Assembly (NCBI GenBank): GCA_007258455.2
Contig: VDFB02373365.1
Coordinates: forward strand, 223,485,353-223,549,352
DNA: 64,000 nucleotides
Direction of reading: 5' to 3'
DNA from: Sequoia sempervirens
Taxonomy: Eukaryota > Streptophyta > Pinopsida > Cupressales > Cupressaceae
The first letter of the stretch is position 1, and the number at the start of each line of letters is the position of its first letter. The notes beneath the pieces were generated by a model. The model worked only from the letters and a program-made list of their open reading frames with translations. It ran no database searches and was not told where the DNA came from. Shown here piece after piece: positions 21,962 to 34,560 of this stretch. The translations under genes and the position numbers were made by a program.

Positions 21962-22821
21962 TTATAATGTCCCCAATGGATATTAATACTAATATTCCTT
22001 AAATACCTTGCAAACGGACAATTTAAGTGTTATAATTTGATACCACTATAATGTCCCTACTAAATATAGCTACAAACATTTCTTAAACCTTTTAAAATTA
22101 TTCATTAGAACTTATTACTTTGATGTACTTTACAATTCTATGACCAAACATTCTAGATAAATATCTAACAAATTTAATATCATGGATAAAACATAGAGTT
22201 GCTTTCTCCTAAGTTCATTTTTGGCATCTTCCTCTACCTTCTTCTATGTGAATCTCCTTGATTTGTTGTAATATAGTGTATTTAAAAAATATTTGTAATT
22301 TGATATTGCTTGTGCTTATGGTTCTATATGCTCATCACTCTATAGAGACCCTTTTTCTTTCCCATGTGCTTCAACTAGAGTTGAGATATGATTCTACTTT
22401 GGTTATTTTCTCTGTACTCATTCATCCTTTGATTTTATCCAATTTGGGTAGTTTAGGAAAGAGAACTCCATATATTTACAAATGATAGGATTAATTTCAA
22501 ATATTCTAGTAGATTCTAGTATTTGTAAGCCACTTTACAACCTCTTCTACTAATGAATTCACCAATAGATCATAAAATGTATAAAAGGAATTCTTTCTTG
22601 AAGCTCTATTGAGAGACTTATATATACACACTAGAACTAGAAAAAATATCTTTATCTTCTTTTCTAAGGAAATTAGATTTGGGAGGTCTATCAATTGATT
22701 GAACTGATGGGCACAACTTAGGCCTCATTATTTCATTCCTTATCTACCTTTTTCCTTTAATTATGTTGCCCTGATCATATCTCTTGTCACCTTTTGTTAG
22801 AGGAAAATAAGTATATTTAAT

Positions 22822-24107
22822 TGTAGACACGTAAAATATACCAATTGACATTGTGCATCTGATCCTGACTTACTAACATCGTTTCTTCCTGAATCATCCT
22901 CGGTCTAACCATTTAATCGAATCCCCCTATCTGATTAAATTCATCAATATTCCTATCTTAATTAAATAAATCATTTTATCTAATTAAGTCAATCTCTTTT
23001 GTTAATTAAATCAATCCATCTGATCTAATTATCCCTATTTAATTAAATAATCAATTTATTTGATTAAATCTCTAAAGTCTATCTAGTAAATTAAATAAAT
23101 TAAAACCTTATTTGATTTAATCTAACACCATCTCTTTTAATTAAATAAATCAAAATCCTTATTTAATTAATCTCTTGTCATATTCCTCTCTTATTTGATT
23201 TAAATAAATCCATAAATTTGAGTCAAATAGGTCACATCATCTAACCTCTCTCATTAAATTAATTAACCCTTGATTAATTTAATCTCATCTCATGTCATCC
23301 TCTAGATAATGCAAGTTGCACATGAAAATAGATTTAATTCATTTATTAAATCTCTATTTTCCTCACAAGGCATCTTTTGGAATATTCTCTCAATTTGAAT
23401 TCAAAAATTCCAAGTCAACATGTACATCCAACAAGAAATAAATTCATCTTACATGTCATTTTCCTTGAGCCAAGTGGCATTTATTGCATTTTCCCTTCCC
23501 TCTTACATGTCATTTCAACAAATTTGAAATTCAAATATTATGCATTTATTGGCACAAACCCCAAATCTTGCACATCCTTCATCCATTCATAGCTTGACAA
23601 GTGGCATCATATCATTGGATGAATGTTAGTCCCATATTGCTCAAATTTGGACATTCATCCATCTTGGAATTCTATAAATAAAGAGTTTATATCCTCATTT
23701 CAGCATCCACAATTTAGGCAAAGTTACCATGCTCAAATATCTCTTGAATTTCATCCATTATCATTGAGTCATAGCTAGGTTTTTGTAGATTTTTTGGCTC
23801 GGAGTCTTCATTCTTCACCAACAAAGTGGGTCAATCATCTTCAACACATCAAGCTTGCATCATAGGAATTGGGAAAGGGCCAATTTTCCCATCAAATTGG
23901 CACCAATTCCCCCATGGGATCATGAGTTTGCACATCTAATTAGGATTTCATCTTTGTTTTTTCATTTTCATTGTGTTCTTTATTATTTTCTTTCCTAGTT
24001 TGAAGTTGTAAATGGATTTCATGGGGAATCCTTGTTTTGGCTTGCAATCACTTGTCTAACTTGTTTACTCTTGTTGTTTTGCAAGTACCAAGGTTGGGGT
24101 TCGCACA
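22822..24107 (+). mobile_element. Solo LTR inserted in the Athila 5' LTR
   Basis: A 1286-bp insertion starting TGTAGACACG and ending GGTTCGCACA, flanked by a perfect TTAAT duplication (22817-22821 and 24108-24112). The uninterrupted site is visible in the 3' LTR at about 42558. TG...CA ends, no coding region and a TATA-like CTATAAATA at 23672-23680 identify it as a solo LTR from an unrelated family. Its AT-rich TTAATTAAAT blocks (22900-23300) look like degenerate internal repeats. Confidence 0.88.
23672..23680 (+). promoter_or_regulatory. TATA-like box in the solo LTR
   Basis: CTATAAATA preceded by GGAATT and followed by AAGAG. Its place two thirds into the LTR fits an LTR promoter on the plus strand. 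Confidence 0.5.
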
Positions 24108-25420
24108 TTAATAAATTATGAAAAGAATTAAAACTGCTACAATGCTAATTATTCGAAACACTATTGATCATAAATTGTGATTAATTGGTAGGGGTAATTA
24201 GAGATGTGGCTCCAATTTTTGAGAAGCATGAGGAAGATAGGGAGATTAAATGGAGAAACAAGCTACCTCATTGGAATGAATGTTGATGACATTTCACTTA
24301 GATTATCTTCTTGTTATGTTTTTTTTTTGATAAAGGTAAATGTTGTTAAATAGTTTTTGGTTGATTATCTATTTTGATTATAGACCCTGGTTTGTTAGCC
24401 ATTGGCCACAAACAAACCATAATAACTTTTAGCGATGACTATTTAGTATAAATATGTGTGTGGGGTTTAAAGACGATATACATGATAATACAATATTATT
24501 TTGTTGATTCAAAAATCATTCTGAGTTTCATGTGCATATGTGTAACTAAGTTGAGCTAGGAACGCATTAATATCTTCATCATCAATCAACAAAGGAGGAA
24601 GGGCCCACTCCTTGTGCTAATTGGTGACTTTTTTTCAGTTTATAGTGTGGTAACTATGTGTGTAAATTGGTTTGAAGTTAATTTCCTTTTTGTACACATA
24701 TTTAATTATTTACATTCAGGTTTACTTTGATTTTTTGTACACAAATTTAATCATTCATAGTCATAGCTAATTGCATTTTAAGGATTTCATTGTTAATTAA
24801 TGTGCTTGTTAAGAATTTAAGAATTGAAGGCTTAATTTATGTAGATTGGAATTCACTAATTGATAGTACATAATTTCATAAACATCCTTTATTTTTTGTC
24901 ATCATATTTTTCTGTTATCATATTTTCTATCACTGCAATTCCTATCATAGTTCTTGGTGCACTTCCTATCACAAGTCCTGCCAGGAAGTAGAAACAATAG
25001 AATCAAACCAAGCTTAAGATTGGGAGTTTATTGTATAATTTTAAGATATTGATTTCTAGAGTTTAATTGAGAATTCCAAAGTGTACATGTGTTGGATTGA
25101 AATAGGAAGATAGTGATTAAGGATAGGATTTTAATCATTTGCAAATTGAAGTGTGCTTTTATTTGAATTTTAGATTAAAAGGTGTGTTTAATTCAATTCA
25201 AAAATGCATTCATCCACCCTTAGTTCATTAGTTTCAACCCTTAGGTAGATTTCCACAACACCCTTCACAAGTTTACGACTCCCAGATTGAAAATTAAAGG
25301 AATAAACTGAGGAAATTACTACAAAATATCCAAGGATCAACCCAAACACATTTACCAACTTGATAGAGTCACAAGAGGAATTTATCTCCAATATCAATCC
25401 ACAGTTTAATCCAATCATTT

Positions 25421-25438
25421 TGGCATCATTGTTGGGGA
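25421..25438 (+). other. Primer-binding site, Asp-tRNA type, decayed
   Basis: TGGCATCATTGTTGGGGA, three bases after the 5' LTR. The canonical Athila site, complementary to the 3' end of plant Asp tRNA, is TGGCGCCGTTGCCGGGGA. The five differences are all C-to-T or G-to-A changes. Confidence 0.8.
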
Positions 25439-25724
25439 ATGGTGTTAAAGGCCTGTTAGCCTACTGAACTAAGTTAGGAGCACATTGCGCTAAGGATAAA
25501 TTCTACATGACAATAAACCTCATTTGGATAACTGCCCTTAGTTTTCTTTGATGTAAGTCATACAGGTGCATGAATCGTAGTAGGGATAGTAGAGGGATAT
25601 TTTTTAAAAAGGATAAGGGGAGTAGTACACAACAAGAAAAATCAGAAAAAAATTCAAAATCATTAGTTAAGGGAGGTAGCTCACAACATGAAAAATTGAA
25701 AACCAAAATTTACAACCATTAGTT

Positions 25725-26685
25725 GTGCATACATCACCTGAGAAAGAGTTACCTGAGCCAGATATTGAAAAGTGTGTTATTGATTCTACCATTGTTGAGA
25801 CCCCTTCCATTATCTATCTAGAGTCTTTTGAAGAACTACAAAAAAGGGTCACAAAGTTATTTCAAGAATCTTACAAGTCTAGGACTAGTCCATCCTTAGG
25901 AAACCAATAGTCATTCAAAACATTCTTCACTCCTTGGGCATCTCAAGTCATGACTAATATCAACAACAACAACAACAATAATAATAATAATGAGAGAGAA
26001 GTGTCCAAAAATAATCTGGTCACCTTTGAGTTTCCAATTGCACATCCTAAAGAAGATTCCCCTATGAAAAACATTCCTCATTCTGCTTTGCCTATTTTTC
26101 GTGGTCTTTCTATTGAGGATCCTGATATGTTCTTATTTGAGTTTGATGTGTTGTGTCATAGTTATGATTATCAAAGCGATGCACAAAAGCTCAAATTGTT
26201 CCTTGCCACGTTAAAGGATACAACACTGCATTGGTTCATGAACCTCAAGAACATCAGAACATGGAATGACATGAAGTATCTTTTATAAAATACTAGGAGT
26301 ATTACAAAACAAAAGAGGTTTGGGATGAGATCTTCCATATGACACAAAAAGAAGACGATTTCATGGAAGATTACCTCAAATGCTTCATGTTCAACTTTCA
26401 ATGATCATGATAACCAAGGCTAACTCCTAATACCATTAAAATGTTGTTTCTTAGGGGTATAAGGGATGATAATATGGATGTATTGAATTTAATAGGTAAA
26501 GGTAATATCTCTAAGTTGAGCTTTGATGATTTTTGTGAAATTTGCAGGAATTACTCAAGATCTCAACATTCAGGGAGGAATTATTTGAGTAAGTTTTCTT
26601 CCTCGGGAAGCACAATGGGTATAACAAAGCGTGAGATAGGTAATCTACTTGAAGACCTTAAGATTGATTTATTAAGTCATATAGG
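25725..26685 (+). pseudogene. Athila-like gag, part 1
   Basis: The gag (nucleocapsid precursor) frame runs from 25725 through a TAG at 25908 and an Asn tract encoded by AAC and AAT triplets (about 25961-25991). It reaches the capsid core with LPIFRGLSIEDP, FEFDVLC and LFLATLKDTTLHWFMNL, typical of the plant gypsy gag domain. A frameshift near 26288 moves the reading. The last part, DLKIDLLSHIG, is interrupted by the nested element at 26686 and resumes in frame at 34561. Confidence 0.82.
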
Positions 26686-27976
26686 TGTATAGGAGTGAAT
26701 TTGCACCCATTGTGTAAATTCCTCTTTTGCATACCCTCACCTTAGAAAATTAAACCTGAAGGTGAAATTCCACATCACCCATCTGAAATCCATCCACTTG
26801 GTGTGTGTTTTGTGTGTTGGTGGGGGAATTTTCATCAGGGACGCAAGTGTGACATGTGGATGTCTATGTGGCGCACTATCATCCCTGACAAATTCCTGCC
26901 TCTAGAGTCCACATGGACATTACACTCCTCATTGGGGATGAATTGTAATGCCCTTGTGCGACTAACCAACCTAAAAGGCATTCATTTCACACTCCTTTCC
27001 CTCCCATTTTGATCTTCAAAGGCATTCATTTCACACTCACTTCATCTCTTTAGCAATTCTCTACACACTCATCCATATTCAACATTCTCTTCAACATTCT
27101 AGCACTCCATTTTCACAACTCCATTGAGCATTGCAGTAGCTTGTTACTCCATTCATTCCATCTTTGTACTTGGGGTGCTACCATAGAAGCTGCGAGTTTG
27201 GAGTCTTGCGATACCTCCCTTCATCACCATTGCGGCCATGTCGACTTTGCCAAGCTCATTGCTTGCATTCTCCCTTCATTGGCCTTGAGAGCCTTTGGGT
27301 GGAGGTGGTAACACTTCACTTCATTCTTTTGTGGTTCGATAGAGTAGCGTAGCATTCTTTCGTATTGTTCAATAATCTCTCTTTGCTTCTTTCCTTTATC
27401 ATACTTTCTACTTCGTAGATTTTTTGGCTATCCATGGAGGTGGAAACACCAAAGTGGGGGTTTGATTGAGGAAAACCCCTATATAGCCCAACATTTTTCC
27501 ACTCTTACTTGTGTGTAGGAGAACATGTATGTGGAGCTCGCTAGTGAACTGGAGCTTTAGTGAGTTGATCTTTACCACCCTTATCTTTATCTACTTTATC
27601 ATTATGTTTATTCCGTTAAAGCCAAATTACTAGGCAGTTAGTAGGTTCTTTGGAGTTTTATTTTGTACTTTACATTTTATGGGCGTATGGACACTAGCAT
27701 GCTAGAGAGATGCCAACACGCTATGTTGTCGTCCTAGATCCGCATTGCCTTCCTTGAACAAAGAGTTGTTTGAGGTACAATTTAGACTCCAAAACTTGAC
27801 TCATCTAGCCCCACTTAAACTCTTGTATCTATAGAGTGATAGAAGCACTTGAGAGTGCTCTTCATTCTCAATTGTCATCCCAAAACATTTGTTAGATTGA
27901 GGTAAGTTAGGGAAGCCCTCCACTCTCAACTCTCTGTGACCTAGATCCTTGGTGTGGTTGGTCCCCCTCTCTTACA
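26686..27976 (+). mobile_element. 5' LTR of the nested gag-only element
   Basis: 1291 bp, TG...CA. Over the first 119 aligned bases it differs from the 3' LTR at 15 sites plus one single-base gap; 11 of the 15 are transitions. Confidence 0.9.
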
Positions 27977-27980
27977 TTTT

Positions 27981-27998
27981 TGGTGAACCCAACGTGAA
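27981..27998 (+). other. Candidate primer-binding site of the nested element
   Basis: TGGTGAACCCAACGTGAA begins four bases after the LTR, with the TGG expected for pairing to a tRNA CCA end. I could not match it to a particular tRNA. Confidence 0.5.
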
Positions 27999-28144
27999 CA
28001 ATATTTTCCCATTTGTTTGTGTTGAGACTTTTCCTTGCACTTGGTGACTACCATAAAACTAAGTGTTGTGAAGGTTTATGAGCATCACAACCTAGTCCAC
28101 AACTTCCAAGTATGTTGTTAGGAGAAGTGTTGTGACACCTACCA

Positions 28145-29990
28145 ATGGAGAAGATGGTCACTTCTAGTCTCACCTCCAGCTTTTCCAAAAGTCTGGCTAC
28201 TAACTTTACCACTAGTTTTCCTATGGGATTTACTGGCGAGATGGGTTTCATAGACAAGACAACTCACATTCCTACCCCTCCAACATCCCCTACGAATCAT
28301 TTGGAGAGAGCACCAAACATGGCGAGAGCCGCTAGGCTTACTAGCAAGGTGAGACATCTATTAGGAAAAGATCAGACAAGCATAAAGTTCTTGTGTGATC
28401 TTTCCAATCTAACCAAAGCTTATATCCCTTCGTATAAGTCTAGATCAGGTACTACCTAGGGGGAAGTACTTGATACCTATGAAAGACAAATAGGTGTTTC
28501 AATGCCTACCACATTCATATGCATGGCCAAAATAAGCCCCTCAATCAGTGTCTCTTCTGCTTCTCAAAGGCCTAACACTATCAAGGCGAGCAAAATACCC
28601 CTTGGTTTTAGCTTCACCCCTCCTACTACTCCCAGTGGTGGGGGTTCTGGTGGAATGAGTGGTGGTGGCTTTGGTAGTGTAGGTGGCACTAGTAGAGGTG
28701 GCTTTGGTGGAGGACATGGTGGTGGTTCCTATGGAGGCCCTATTGGTGGTGGTGGCTCCAACGAGGGTCACAGTGGTGACTCTAGAGGTGGCTTCAGAGG
28801 TGGTTTTGGTGGTTCCACTGGGCCTTTGTCATCCTCTGACCCTATTCTGAATGCCCTTCTTCAGAACATGGGTCAAATGCAAAACGAGTTGGCAAGCCTC
28901 TCTCAGGCTTCCGTGTAGCCTATTTTTCAACTTTTCTTTTGACATAGCCCATTGTCAATGGAAATATTAAGTAATCCCTTCCCATAAGAATGGAGATTCC
29001 TAAGTTTGAAGAGTATGGTGGTAAAGGGGATCCGTAGAAACATGTGTCCGCTTTCAACGCCATGTTTATGAATTTATTTCATCACAATGCTTTGATGAAA
29101 AATCTCTTTCCTCAATCTCTCAAGGACACATCACTTGAGTGGTATTGTTCCTTGCCTGACAATTCTATATTCTCATTTGATCAACTTGTTAATAGTTTCT
29201 CCATCAATTCTAGCCTAACATCGGTCTGAAGATGACCTTCTCAGATCTTATCTAATGTAAGCAAGGAGATAACGAGAAGATAACTGACTTCATAGTGTGG
29301 TACCAAGCACTCTTTTCATAGATCTCATACCCGCTACCTGACTCTAATGTGCAAAAGGTGTTCATAGGCAACCTATAGCGAGCCTTGCAGGAGAAGTTCG
29401 CCTTGATGAAATTCCCTTCTTTTACACATCCGTGTGCCACGTTGCGAGAATATCAACAAACAATAGTTTAGTTTGAGGGACCTTCCTCATGCTCCCATTC
29501 AAAAGGAAAGTCTATTGTGTCCATCTTAGGAAAAGGTAAAGTTGTTGCAAATATAGTCATCGTGACAAATGATAATGGCCTCAAATGCAATAAGAAGTTT
29601 ATGAAGTTGTCGAAATCTTATTCTTCCATCTTGCAAAAGTTTTTGAAGAATAAGATCATAACTCTAGAAAAACCTCAACCTCTTAAGGAACCTTATCCTG
29701 ATTGGTATGATGTCAATGCTTTTTGTCAGTACCATCAGGTTAGCGAGCATGATACCGAGTGTTGTATGCGCCTGCATCATGAGATACAAGATTGCATCAA
29801 TGATAATACCATTCATCTCGATGGGATGAAACAAAATGAGAATAAATTGGTAGTGAAGTCCAATAGTGAGTTGCAGATCTACACGGACCCATTCTCATCT
29901 CATTCTATGAACTTAATTATTGACCCCTTCGATGCTTCTCCTCAACCCTCGGCATATGTTAACATGGTCTTGGTTACTCCTTCTCTGTAG
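28145..29990 (+). pseudogene. Gag of the nested element
   Basis: Plus strand, broken by stops. The N-terminus begins MEKMVTSSLTSSFSKS (28145). A Gly-rich linker (GGGFGSVGGTSRGGFGGGHG, within 28502-28918) follows, then a capsid-like block (YGGKGDP near 29010; LFPQSLKDTSLEWYCSLP near 29105). A C-terminal block has WYDVNAFCQYHQ and EHDTECCMRLHHEIQDCI (29700-29810), a conserved zinc-binding-like signature of plant gypsy gag. The capsid block is related in type to the host Athila gag but clearly distinct. The Gly-rich insert is unusual for gag and may be family-specific. Confidence 0.75.
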
Positions 29991-30089
29991 CCTATGACTG
30001 GCTCACCAGATGTGACATTCACCTCATAGGCCCTACCCTTGAATAATAAGCCCTCTCCCCTATACATTTCTGCTAACCTCAATGGAAAC

Positions 30090-30527
30090 ATTGTGACATG
30101 AGTCCTAGTTGGCCTCGCGAGCCGAGTGAATGTTATTACAGAGGAGACATTATGGTTGAATTCATTGCAAAGGGAGGAATATGAAGAAATGAAGTCTACC
30201 ATACGTACACACGATGGTCTCTCTATTAAACCATATGGTTACATAACCCTTTCTGCCTTAGTTGGACCTAGGGCTATGGATGCAACCTTTTATGTTATTC
30301 TGGAATCTAATCTGTTTAGGGTGAAGTTGGGCATCTCGTGGCTAGCCTCCATGAACATAATCACTTATGTTATTCACAAATATTTAAAGTTCTCCTATAA
30401 AGGTGTTGTGCACATCGTGCATAACACTAGATATCAGCCTTTGGTATCCTGTGGGGGTTATTCATTGGATCATTTTAGGCCCACCTCGGTTGGTCCACCT
30501 CCCCCGAGAATGGACCTGCTTTATTGA
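30090..30527 (+). pseudogene. Protease-like domain of the nested element
   Basis: Retropepsin-type fold blocks: NVITEETLW (near 30129), then DATFYVILES and VKLGISWLASMNIIT followed by FSYKGVVHIVHN (30280-30420). These match the part of plant gypsy proteases after the catalytic Asp-Ser/Thr-Gly. The catalytic triad itself is not clearly readable just upstream. No RT follows. Confidence 0.65.
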
Positions 30528-30689
30528 AACTATGTAAAGTACAAAATCAGGGGTAAAGGACAACCGAAAGTGACTCCTCTGGGTATTGTAGCAGCAATTT
30601 TCCTCCTCTCGAAAGGGAAAGGAGAGGCATGCCTGCCCTAGAGATGCTACTTCTATCCCCCTTTCTGAAGAGGAGTTTTGGATTACTAC

Positions 30690-31758
30690 TCCTAGATTTT
30701 GCATAAGAAGTCTGATGGTTCCTATTTAGCGTAAAGCCAAGATTAGGATATTGGACCTTCCTGTTGTACCTCCTGGACCTTGGCCCTATCTATATGGTAG
30801 AAGGAAGGTTCCTCGCAGGGAATCCTCTATGTCTCGGCCTCCTACTGCTCCTTCTCCTAAGGCAGTGAATAGGAAGAGGCCCACCGCTGAGGCACTAGAG
30901 TTGTCTCCCCCTGTTGTTAGTTCAACCTCTTCCCAGTCTCTTCCTCCTGCTCCCGTCTAGGAGTCACTTGCTCCACTGGAAATGGCCGTAATGGACACTT
31001 CTATGGCTAAGCAAGAGCCTTTTGTTCCATCTCAGCTTCTGGTCTCTAGCTCCTGGAGTCGCAGAAACTACCTTGTGTGTGAGTGAAAATGTTAACAAAA
31101 GGTTTTAGCGGCTAAGCAAGCTACTTTGTAGAGGAAGGAAGGTGAGTTGACTACCCCTATTTCAGGGCCTCCTACTGTCTCCTCCTCTCCTGTCGCCTCT
31201 GCCTCAGTTCAATCAAACCAAATTCTACTTTCGACTCTTGCTACAACCATGAACACTCTTGACCCTAAAAAGGTGTAGGTGTTTATTGCTATTTCTGTCG
31301 AGCCACCCCTCTTGATGTCCCTTCTAGACATCTCGCCATTCCTGAAACTCATGGACATGTCAAACACCTTGTTGGCGTCCATCGCAGTTTTCTCCTCTTC
31401 CTTTGTGCCTCTTATCTCGTCAGTGGGGAGTTCACATCATTCACCAAAGAAGAAGGTGGAGGTTGGCCCTTCCAGAAATGGGGGGCATAAGGAGATTCCA
31501 CCCTCTTCAAAGGGTGATTTTGCATAATTAGAATGCACCATCCTTGTGATGAAAGAAGCTTCGGTGTCCCCTGAGTTCATCACTGCTCTCAAGTCACTCT
31601 ATGATCCCAATAGTGAATATCGAATGCAACCTCCCTCACTCATTGAGGTAACACATGGCACTCCTATGAAGTGCATGTTTAACTCTTTGGACGAGGTCTT
31701 GGCCCTATTGACAATCTTCACAAAATCGCTAACCTTCACTCCACAAGAACCGAGTTGA
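30690..31758 (+). pseudogene. Pro/Ser-rich ORF downstream of protease in the nested element
   Basis: Open stretches broken by a few stops, rich in Pro, Ser and Thr (PPVVSSTSSQSLPPAP, PPTVSSSPVASASVQ), ending SLTFTPQEPS at 31758. It resembles no polymerase domain. Possibly a remnant of a structural or chaperone-like accessory protein; function unknown. Confidence 0.4.
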
Positions 31759-33264
31759 GGAGACCTCGAAGGGTCTCCTTCCTTGGCCCTTGTTGTGGGA
31801 GGGTCGAAGGGCTCCCCCCTTAATATTCAATCACTATAGGTTCGTCTACCTTTTCCATACAATGATCTAGATTGAGAAGTAGATGACCTCTTGGTCGATG
31901 AGTGTTAGGGGCCACCTCTTCTTTACCTTTAGATTAGGTGTGTGTTTGTTGTGATGTGTTCCCCCATGCTTGTGTTATGTGTTCCTGGATGACCCTTGTC
32001 ACCCTTGTAGGTGCTTGGATACAAGAGTGATTATGTGTCATAAGACTTCCTCTATTTGTGGCATCATTCTTCCTCTGTTATGTGTATTGATTTTCGACAA
32101 ATTGGGGATGATGCAAAGTGTTGAGGGCATTTAGGCTTCCCTTCCATGTTGACCCAATTTTTTATTTTTATTTTGTCTTCTCATGCATCCTTCATATGGC
32201 TTGATATAGTAGGGGGTTGATGAAAATTCATCTATATAGTATTATTATACTTATATATATTTATGAGCAACTCTGACCTTGAAATATTAGACCACCCTTG
32301 TGCCCTTTTTTTGTGATGTCATTGTCTCTTTTTGTAGTTTTTTTATCTTTCTCTCTTCTTTTCTTGAGTTGTAATGTTGTGGTGTTCATATGTTGTCCCT
32401 TATGTGTGTGAAAACATCACCATGGTGTCAACTTTGAATTTCAAAAAATGCATTCATTGCTAACAAATCTTTTCTCAAAAATCTTTGTATACTTTTTCAA
32501 AAAATTGCATTCCCAACAAGGATCCCTAGCAGAACATGTTTCCATCATCATGGGTTTGCAAAGAAAGAACTTGAAAAACTTTCCTACGAGGTGGGAGCAA
32601 CTTTTCCTATGGGAGAAGCCTTGACCTTCCCCTCATGAGGGGGAATTTTCTTCCCTTCAAATTCCTTAATGAAGTGAACATCTTTTGAAAGGATTCCTTG
32701 ATGATTGAATCGATTTGTGAAAAAAATTCTTGCACTTTCAAACAATGCATCCCTTGAGTGGACCCCTCTTCTTTTAAAGGGTTCCCGAGGGACCCCTTTG
32801 AAATCTATTCAATTTCTTGACTATCTGTATGTTTGCCTGTGTGGTTGCTTTTGTTTCCTAACATGTTTTATCTATGAATTAACATGTTGCTTTGCAGGTG
32901 CACCTGTGAAGCTACTTTTTAGTCTGACTATGAGGATTCCTATTTCATTGGGCTTCCTTCATAAGAGAGTACTTGGGGGAATTCCTTCTTTGCAGGTTTG
33001 AGGGCCTGTGAAGCGCTTGCATCCTACGAGATTTGTCCATCATTGGTTTGTGGGCCTTTGGTGTACTTTGTTCAACTTCGTAGTTCTGCTAAGCTACAGA
33101 GTCCTTTTGTTCAAACCTCCTCAGGAAAGAGTACCTGTGGAGTTATTTTCCTTCCCTACACTTCTGAGCTCACCAGATCGCGGTTTGCTTCCTTGACAGT
33201 TCATGTATACACTTCTAACTCTTTGATCTACTTTACCGAACACTCATCGATACTTGTGCTCACT
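31759..33264 (+). other. Non-coding 3' part of the nested element
   Basis: No coding domain recognised. The T-rich stretches give chance frames only. It leads to the polypurine tract at about 33272. Confidence 0.5.
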
Positions 33265-33271
33265 AAAGTGT

Positions 33272-33279
33272 GGGAAAAA
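33272..33279 (+). other. Polypurine tract of the nested element
   Basis: GGGAAAAA immediately precedes the TGTATAGG start of the 3' LTR, the expected position for plus-strand priming. Confidence 0.65.
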
Positions 33280-34555
33280 TGTATAGGATCGAATTTGCAC
33301 CCCTTGTGTAAATTCCCCTTTTGCATACCTCACCTTATAAAATCAAACCTGAAGGCACAATTCCACATTACTCATCTGGAATCCATCCACTCGGCGCGTG
33401 TTTTGTGCATTGGTGGGGGAATTTTCGTCAGGGACACGAGCACAATGTGCATACATCTATGCAATGCGCTATCATCCCTGATAGATTCCTGCCTCTGGAA
33501 TCCAAAAGGACATTACACTCCTCATTATGGACAAATTATAACACCTCTATGCAACCAACCGACCCAAAATGGCTCCTTTCCCTTCCATTTTGATCTTCAA
33601 AGGCATTCATTTCACACTCACTTCATCTCTTTAGTAGTTCTCTCTACACTTATCCATCTTCAACATTCTCTTCAGCATTCTAACACTCCATTTTCATAAC
33701 TCCATTGAGCATTGCAGCAGCTTGTTACTCCATTCATTCCAACTTTGTACGTGTGGTGCTACCATAGAACCTGGGAGTTTAGAGTCTTGTGAGACCTCCC
33801 TTTGTCACTGTCGTGGCTGTGTCAATTTTTCCAAGCTCATTGCTTGCATTCTCCCTTTATTGGCCTTGAGAGCCTTTGGTGGGGGTGGTAATGCTTCACT
33901 TTGTTCTTTTGTGGTTTGATAGAGTAGTGTAGCATTCTTTCTAGTGTTCAATAATCTCTCTTTGCTTCTTTCCTTTATCATACTTTCTACTTCATGGATT
34001 TTTTGGTTGTCTATGGAGGTGGAAACACCAAAGTGAGGGTTTGATTGAGGCAAACCCCTATACAATCCAACATTTTTTCCCTCTTTATTGTGTATAGGAG
34101 AATGTGTACGTGGAGCTCATTGGAAAACTGGAGCTATAGTGAGTTGATATTTACCACCCTTGTCTTTATCTGCTTTATCATTCTGTTTATTCCATTAAAG
34201 CCAGTTTACTAGGCAGTTAGTAGGTTCTTTGGATTTTTATTTTGTACTTTACATTTTTTGGTCATATGAATGCCAACACGCCAAAGAGACGCTAGTATGC
34301 CATGTTGTCCTCCCAGACCTGCACTGCCATCCTTGGTCAGAGAGCTTTCTGAGGCATAATTTAGACTCCAAAACCTGACTTGTCTAGCCCCACTTAAACT
34401 CTTGGATCCGTAGAGTGACAAAAGCACTCAAGAGTGCTCTTCATTCTCGATTCTCATCCCAAAACATCTGTTAAATTGAGGTAAGTTAGGGCAGCCCTCC
34501 ACTCTTAGCTCTTCATGACCTAGAGCCTTGGTGTGGTTGGTCCCCCTCTCTTACA
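33280..34555 (+). mobile_element. 3' LTR of the nested gag-only element
   Basis: 1276 bp, TG...CA, matching the 5' LTR throughout with many transitions and small indels. Confidence 0.9.
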
Positions 34556-34560
34556 ATGGG

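Larger units (their letters stand above)
22705..25417 (+). mobile_element. 5' LTR of the Athila-like element, interrupted
   Basis: It starts TGATGGGCACAACTTAGG and ends TTTAATCCAATCA, as does the 3' LTR. Removing the solo LTR and one copy of its target duplication leaves 1422 bp, against 1421 bp for the 3' LTR. In the first 116 bp compared by eye there are 7 differences (about 6 percent); the middle is nearer 8 percent. Confidence 0.9.
26686..34555 (+). mobile_element. Nested gag-protease-only LTR retrotransposon
   Basis: LTRs at 26686-27976 (1291 bp) and 33280-34555 (1276 bp) begin TGTATAGG and end CTCTTACA. Flanking pentamers are ATAGG (26681-26685) and ATGGG (34556-34560), one mismatch. 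Removing the element and one flank joins the host gag in frame (SHIG to KQIDTL). The internal 5.3 kb encodes gag and a protease-like domain, but I see no RT, RNase H or integrase, so it is non-autonomous (TR-GAG-like). Confidence 0.88.

Noticed and set aside
33321..33593. Short frames inside the two gag-element LTRs
   Set aside because: The same frames appear in both LTR copies with different breaks; they are LTR sequence, not genes.
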